Assembly (NCBI RefSeq): GCF_000721175.1 | Contig: NZ_JOEZ01000015.1 | Span: forward strand, 106,937 to 170,936 | Source of the DNA: Streptomyces anulatus | GTDB lineage: Bacteria > Actinomycetota > Actinomycetes > Streptomycetales > Streptomycetaceae | DNA length: 64,000 bases | Direction: 5' to 3' | Shown here: one piece after another, positions 60,526-64,000 of the stretch | Layout: every line of letters begins with the position of its first letter | Position numbering within the stretch: position 1 is the first letter of the stretch | The notes under the pieces: model-generated | Told to the model about the DNA's origin: nothing | The model's input: the letters and a program-made list of their open reading frames with translations, nothing else | The model's database searches: none | Program-made: the position numbers and the translations under genes

Positions 60526-61626
60526 ATGAACGACGGCCGGCCCGTCCTGCTGGAGACGCGGGGCGCATGTCTGCACATCACACTGAACCGCCCCCGGGCC
60601 CTCAACGCCCTCAGCCACACCATGGTGCGGCTTCTCGACGAGGCCCTGGCCCGCGCGGAGCAGGACGAAGCGATCGTTTCGGTGCTGCTGTCCGGGGCGG
60701 GCGACCGGGGCCTGTGCGCCGGGGGCGACATCCGTGCCCTGCACGACGACGCACGTTCGGGACGCGCGTCTCTGGAGTTCTGGCGTGACGAGTACCGCCT
60801 CAACGCCCGCATCGCCCGATTCCCCAAGCCGTACGTCGCGCTGATGGACGGCATCGTGATGGGCGGCGGAGTCGGGGTGTCGGCCCACGCCGGAATCCGT
60901 GTCGTCACCGAACGCTCACGCGTCGCCATGCCCGAGACCGCTATCGGTTTCGTGCCTGATGTCGGGGGCACCCGCCTGCTGGCTGCCGCCCCCGGCGAAC
61001 TGGGCACCCACCTGGCGCTCACGGGCCGTTCCGTCGGAGCCGCCGACGCCGTTCTCTGCGGTCTGGCCGACCACCACGTCCCGGCCCGCCTCCTGCCGGC
61101 CCTGACAGAAGCGCTGGGCGAGCCGGCCGACCCTGGCACCTCTGTTGCGGGCATCGTCCAGCGGTTCGCCACGGAGCCGCCCGTCGGCGAGCTCGCCGCG
61201 CAGCGCGACTGGATCGACGCCTGCTACGCGGCGGGCACCATGGAGGAGATCGTCCGACGGCTGCGCGGCAGTGGCGTCGCGGCAGCCGAGTCGGCGGCGG
61301 ACGAACTCCTCACCAAGTCGCCCCTCGCACTGAAGGTCACGCTCGCGGCCGTTCGCCGGGCAGCCCGGCTCGACAGCCTGGAAGCCGTCCTCGACCAGGA
61401 GTTCCGTGTTTCCAGCCGGGCGATCGAGCACCCTGACTTCGTGGAAGGCGTGCGCGCCCGGATCATCGACAAGGACAACGAACCGCAGTGGAAGCCGGGC
61501 TCCCTCGCCGAGGTCGACGACCAGGAGGTCGCCCGGTTCTTCGCACCGCTCGGCCCCGCCGAACAGGAACTCGGTCTCGCTCCGGGGCCGACGGACGCCC
61601 CCACGCAGAATGGGCAGGCCGATTAG
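60526..61626 (+). CDS. Enoyl-CoA hydratase/3-hydroxyisobutyryl-CoA hydrolase family protein
   Basis: A 366-residue crotonase-fold enzyme. The oxyanion and CoA motifs are GLCAGGDIRALHDDARSG and ALMDGIVMGGGVGVSAHAG. The Glu/Asp acids of hydrolase members occur in MPETAIGFVPDVGGT. The long C-terminus, with IVRRLRGSGVAAAESAADEL and KSPLALKVTLAAVRRA, is typical of 3-hydroxyisobutyryl-CoA hydrolases acting in valine catabolism. The start has a GAGCGGAG site upstream. It is divergent from the SpoIIE gene. Confidence 0.87.
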   Translation: MNDGRPVLLETRGACLHITLNRPRALNALSHTMVRLLDEALARAEQDEAIVSVLLSGAGDRGLCAGGDIRALHDDARSGRASLEFWRDEYRLNARIARFPKPYVALMDGIVMGGGVGVSAHAGIRVVTERSRVAMPETAIGFVPDVGGTRLLAAAPGELGTHLALTGRSVGAADAVLCGLADHHVPARLLPALTEALGEPADPGTSVAGIVQRFATEPPVGELAAQRDWIDACYAAGTMEEIVRRLRGSGVAAAESAADELLTKSPLALKVTLAAVRRAARLDSLEAVLDQEFRVSSRAIEHPDFVEGVRARIIDKDNEPQWKPGSLAEVDDQEVARFFAPLGPAEQELGLAPGPTDAPTQNGQAD

Positions 61627-61686
61627 AACGGACCGGCGCAGGCCCCGCCCGGCGCAGCTCGTCCAGCGCAGCCCTGGCCACCGCGG

Positions 61687-61914
61687 CTATCTGTCGCTGC
61701 CCGAAAGGCTCGGCTGCAGCGCCCGGACGAGAGCGAACAACCGGTCCTCGTTGCCCGTCAGCCCCGCGCTGCGCAGAGCACGGTCGGCCTCCCGCATCGG
61801 AGAGGTGAGCAGCGGCAGGTAGACCGGTGCGTCGTCGGGGTCCGCGAGCGCTGCTCGGGTGGCCTCCAACAGGCGGACGTACGCCTGCGCAGCGGCGAGC
61901 TCGTCGTTGTCCAT
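61687..61914 (-). CDS. Small hypothetical acidic protein
   Basis: A 75-residue helical protein starting DNDELAAAQAYVRLLEATRA with ADPDDAPVYLPLLTSPMREA. AGGAGAAG about 5-10 nt upstream of the ATG supports a real gene. I do not recognise a family. It lies convergent with the hydratase gene and upstream of another small hypothetical gene on the same strand. Confidence 0.6.
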   Translation of the reverse strand: MDNDELAAAQAYVRLLEATRAALADPDDAPVYLPLLTSPMREADRALRSAGLTGNEDRLFALVRALQPSLSGSDR

Positions 61915-62013
61915 CTCAGCTTCTCCTCCTCAGAGCTGTCTGACCGTCAAGCATCTCCCATGGGTCTGACAACGCCCCGTCGAGCCCGGCCGTGCCCGCC
62001 CGACCCCATCGCC

Positions 62014-62487
62014 CTACAACCCGCTCGGCGGCTCCACCTCCAGATAGCGCCGTCTGCGGGGCCCCCGGTAGAGCAGCACCGTCCAGCCCAGCTCCCGCAA
62101 GGCCGAAGCGCAGCCGGCCAACGCCTCCTCCTCGTCGTGGGCGGCGCCGCTGCCGGGTGGCCCGGTCCACTCGACCCGTACCGAACCCGCCGACTCCCCG
62201 TCGCTCACCCGGTATCCGGCCGACACCCGGCGCCCCGACGGGTCGACGGCCGAAGGTGTCGCCCCCGAGCTCTCCAAGGCCAAGGCGACCGCCCTCATCG
62301 GGCGGTTGAGTTCCCACAGCGCGGGCAAGGCCTCGGGGTCGGGCCGCCCGGCGCCGGTGAGGCGACGGATCTGCAGCAGCCCTTCGAACGCGGTCCGCAC
62401 CGAAGCGGCCCGTGCCGCCGCGGGCTCGGCAGCCGGCGGGCCGTCCCCGGTCGCGGGCTCGAATCCGGTGCTCTCCTCAGTGCCCAT
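62014..62487 (-). CDS. Hypothetical protein
   Basis: A 157-residue soluble protein. After an acidic Ala/Pro-rich head come VRTAFEGLLQIRRLTGAGRP, RPMRAVALALESSGATPSAV and ALRELGWTVLLYRGPRRRRY. The last segment is a beta-alpha-beta-like end with a basic patch. No family is recognised. The ATG at 62487 is preceded by ACGAGGGGG, a good ribosome site. Same strand as the 75-residue gene, 99 bp away. Confidence 0.6.
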   Translation of the reverse strand: MGTEESTGFEPATGDGPPAAEPAAARAASVRTAFEGLLQIRRLTGAGRPDPEALPALWELNRPMRAVALALESSGATPSAVDPSGRRVSAGYRVSDGESAGSVRVEWTGPPGSGAAHDEEEALAGCASALRELGWTVLLYRGPRRRRYLEVEPPSGL

Positions 62488-62669
62488 ACGTCCCCCTCGT
62501 GATCCGTACCGCGCCCAGTGTGCACCGGCAGACGCCGACAGGAGCCGGTGCAAGTCGGCCGTGGACGCAGAGGTCGACCGGTGCGGTGCTCCCGGGCGTC
62601 GCACCGATAGACTCGTGTGCTCTGCACCCGCACTTTCCGCAGCACCACCCATGCGAGGACCCGCCGCCC

Positions 62670-63551
62670 GTGCCCGAGAACGATCCGACCGCCGTGCCCG
62701 ACAACGTACGGGAGGCTCTGCGCGCGGACTGCACGAACTGCTTCGCCCTCTGCTGCGTCGCACTCACACTGACGGCCTCGTCGGACTTCGCCATCGACAA
62801 GGACGCCGGACGGCCCTGCCCCAACCTCCAGGACGACTTCCGGTGCGGCATCCACACCCGGCTACGCCCGAAGGGCTTCTCCGGCTGCACCGTGTACGAC
62901 TGCTTCGGCGCCGGGCAGAAGGTCTCCCAGGAGACCTACGGCGGCCGAGACTGGCGTTCGTCCCCCGACCTCGCGGCGCAGATGTTCCAGGTGTTCCCGG
63001 TCATGCGCCAGCTCCATGAACTGCTGTGGTACCTCACCGAAGCTCTGACGCTGCCGGCCGCACGTCCCCTGCACCCGGAGCTCCGCCGCGCCCTGGAAGC
63101 GACCGAAAGGCACACCGCGCGACCCGCCGTCGACTTCGCGGAACTGGACGTCGCCGGGCACCGCGACCGGGTCGCCGGACTGCTTCTGCGCACCAGTGAA
63201 CTCGTCCGGGCCACCGCGCCCCGCCGCAAGAAGCGCAACCACCGCGGTGCCGACCTCATGGGGGCCCGGCTGCGGGGCGCCGACCTGCGCGGAGCGGACC
63301 TCCGCGGGGCCTGTCTGATCGCCGCCGATCTCACCGGCGCCGACCTCCGCCTGGCCGACCTCATCGGTGCGGACTTCCGTGACGCCGACCTCTCGGGCGC
63401 CGACCTCACAGGAAGCCTGTTCCTCACGCAGGCCCAGCTCAACGCGGCCAAGGGTGACGCGAAGGCAGCGCTCCCCGCATCTCTGAGCCGCCCCTCCCAC
63501 TGGGCCGACCAGGCCCGGCGCCGATCGGGAGACCAACCGGCTCAAGCGTGA
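62670..63551 (+). CDS. YkgJ-like Cys-cluster protein fused to pentapeptide repeats
   Basis: A 293-residue protein. The N-terminal domain has eight Cys in the pattern C21-x2-C24-x3-CC(28,29)...PC50...C59GIH...C73...C78. This resembles the YkgJ metal-cluster family (CxxCxxxCC...PC..L....C.I). A helical middle (VFPVMRQLHELLWYLTEALT) leads to pentapeptide repeats (GADLMGARLRGADLRGADLR and on to LSGADLTGS), a right-handed quadrilateral helix. The GTG at 62670 starts VPENDPTAVPDNVREAL; a later GTG is possible. The combination suggests metal- or redox-linked binding, not proven. Confidence 0.78.
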   Translation: MPENDPTAVPDNVREALRADCTNCFALCCVALTLTASSDFAIDKDAGRPCPNLQDDFRCGIHTRLRPKGFSGCTVYDCFGAGQKVSQETYGGRDWRSSPDLAAQMFQVFPVMRQLHELLWYLTEALTLPAARPLHPELRRALEATERHTARPAVDFAELDVAGHRDRVAGLLLRTSELVRATAPRRKKRNHRGADLMGARLRGADLRGADLRGACLIAADLTGADLRLADLIGADFRDADLSGADLTGSLFLTQAQLNAAKGDAKAALPASLSRPSHWADQARRRSGDQPAQA

Positions 63552-63681
63552 CCGAGCCGTAGCGACCCGATACTTCCTCGGCACGGCTACCGCAGCGGAC
63601 TTGCCCATCCAGTGTGATCGCACGGACAGGTCCCGGCGCCCGGGGGCGGCACACCGCCGCCCCTGGCACCTCGATGGGGTG

Positions 63682-63811
63682 TCAGCGGCGGGGTTCGATC
63701 TTCAGATCACCCGCCGCCACCCGGCGGATGCGGGCACTGGCGAGCATGTCGTGCGGGAAGCCCAGTTCGATCGCACTCGCCCTGTCGAGGCGTGCCGGCC
63801 GGCCGCGTCCA
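63682..63811 (-). pseudogene. C-terminal fragment of an unidentified protein cut by a palindrome
   Basis: The minus strand reads GRPARLDRASAIELGFPHDM then LASARIRRVAAGDLKIEPRR and a TGA. This is a plausible protein C-terminus of mixed composition, cut at its upstream end by the 68-bp palindrome. I could not assign the family. The interval 63552-63681 shows no gene. Confidence 0.4.
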
Positions 63812-63878
63812 GGGCGTGTTTCGAAAGTCCCGCCTGCCCGCCCTCCGGGCGGACGGCGCTACTTTCGAAACACGCCCT
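63811..63878. mobile_element. 68-bp palindromic MITE-like element
   Basis: 18-bp terminal inverted repeats AGGGCGTGTTTCGAAAGT and ACTTTCGAAACACGCCCT flank a short GC-rich hairpin (CCCGCCCTCCGGGCGG). The left repeat is nearly the same as that of the element at 15375. The right edge runs directly into the stop codon of the IS630-type transposase. Confidence 0.75.
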
Positions 63879-64000
63879 AGTCTTCTGAGTCAGGAATTCT
63901 ATTCAGATATGAGGCGAGGCGTTCGAGGATCTCGTCGGCGGTCTTGGTCCAGACGTAGGGCTTCGGATCGGTGTTCCAGGCTGCGATCCAGTTGCGGATG
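63877..64000 (-). CDS. IS630-type transposase, 3' end only (runs off the window)
   Basis: The last 40 codons of a transposase: IRNWIAAWNTDPKPYVWTKT then ADEILERLASYLNRIPDSED and TAG. This is the standard C-terminus of IS630/Tc1-mariner-type transposases common in Streptomyces (NxDPKPFxWTKTADxIL). The catalytic DDE residues lie outside the window. Its stop codon overlaps the terminal base pairs of the palindrome, so the palindrome may be this element's end or a related MITE. Confidence 0.82.
   Translation of the reverse strand, partial: IRNWIAAWNTDPKPYVWTKTADEILERLASYLNRIPDSED

Noticed and set aside
1..64000. tRNA or rRNA genes
   Set aside because: No cloverleaf with a T-loop GTTCRAxxC and acceptor pairing was found by reading, and no rRNA conserved blocks occur.

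Overview
The window is high-GC actinobacterial DNA, most likely from Streptomyces or a close relative. The support is strong GC bias, many GTG/TTG starts, AGGAGG-type ribosome sites, F420-type enzyme families, conservon-type genes, a LAXTG surface protein, a DmdR/IdeR-like iron box, a Zur-like box, and a sugar ABC importer with no ATPase of its own. No tRNA, rRNA or CRISPR array was seen.

Layout. 0.2-5.5 kb holds housekeeping-like single genes: nucleotidyltransferase, S66 peptidase, an iron-box-controlled siderophore-interacting protein, nitrobindin, a DUF4190 protein, a VOC protein and a 25-residue bL37-like ribosomal protein. 5.5-11.6 kb is a compact polyol/sugar uptake and catabolism operon: DeoR regulator, binding protein, two permeases, zinc dehydrogenase and PfkB kinase. 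12-15 kb has an F420-type oxidoreductase and an erythromycin-esterase-like gene facing a double-domain MerR regulator across an inverted repeat. 15.0-16.0 kb has a MITE-like element that beheads an aidB-like gene and supplies the last codons of a GNAT gene. 16.1-27.5 kb is the most interesting region: a Zur-box-like site followed by a ten-gene, almost fully overlapping operon. It encodes an ATP-grasp ligase, a DUF4213/DUF364 heavy-metal-chelation protein, a cysteine-synthase-like PLP enzyme, a dipeptide epimerase, an MFS carrier, a methyltransferase and a complete peptide/nickel-type ABC importer. I read this as a possible dipeptide-like metallophore made, exported and re-imported under zinc control.

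27.5-35.6 kb is patchy and rich in remnants: an alpha/beta hydrolase with an internal inversion, a frameshifted secreted protein, and methyltransferase and FUSC-like fragments. Intact genes sit between them: TetR, a PASTA protein, a cupin/RidA/GntR trio and a membrane protein. 35.6-40.6 kb has a FtsX/MacB-type ABC pair, a molybdopterin-oxidoreductase remnant and a secreted amidase. 40.9-45.4 kb has a SWIM-protein/SNF2-helicase pair. 45.6-50.8 kb has a fatty-acid desaturase, an MpaB-like oxygenase, a methyltransferase, TerD and a TatA-like protein.

50.9-53.1 kb is an ArsR gene followed by a ruined MgtA-type P-type ATPase. 53.1-56.6 kb has separated conservon components (cvnD-like and cvnB-like), an F420/FMN split-barrel protein and a GNAT, with a 19-bp-period repeat array in front of the cvnD-like gene. 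56.7-63.6 kb contains a decayed histidine phosphatase, an LAETG surface protein, a PAS-GAF-SpoIIE phosphatase, an enoyl-CoA-hydratase-family enzyme and a YkgJ-like/pentapeptide-repeat protein. The right end is a 68-bp palindrome abutting the 3' end of an IS630-type transposase that leaves the window.
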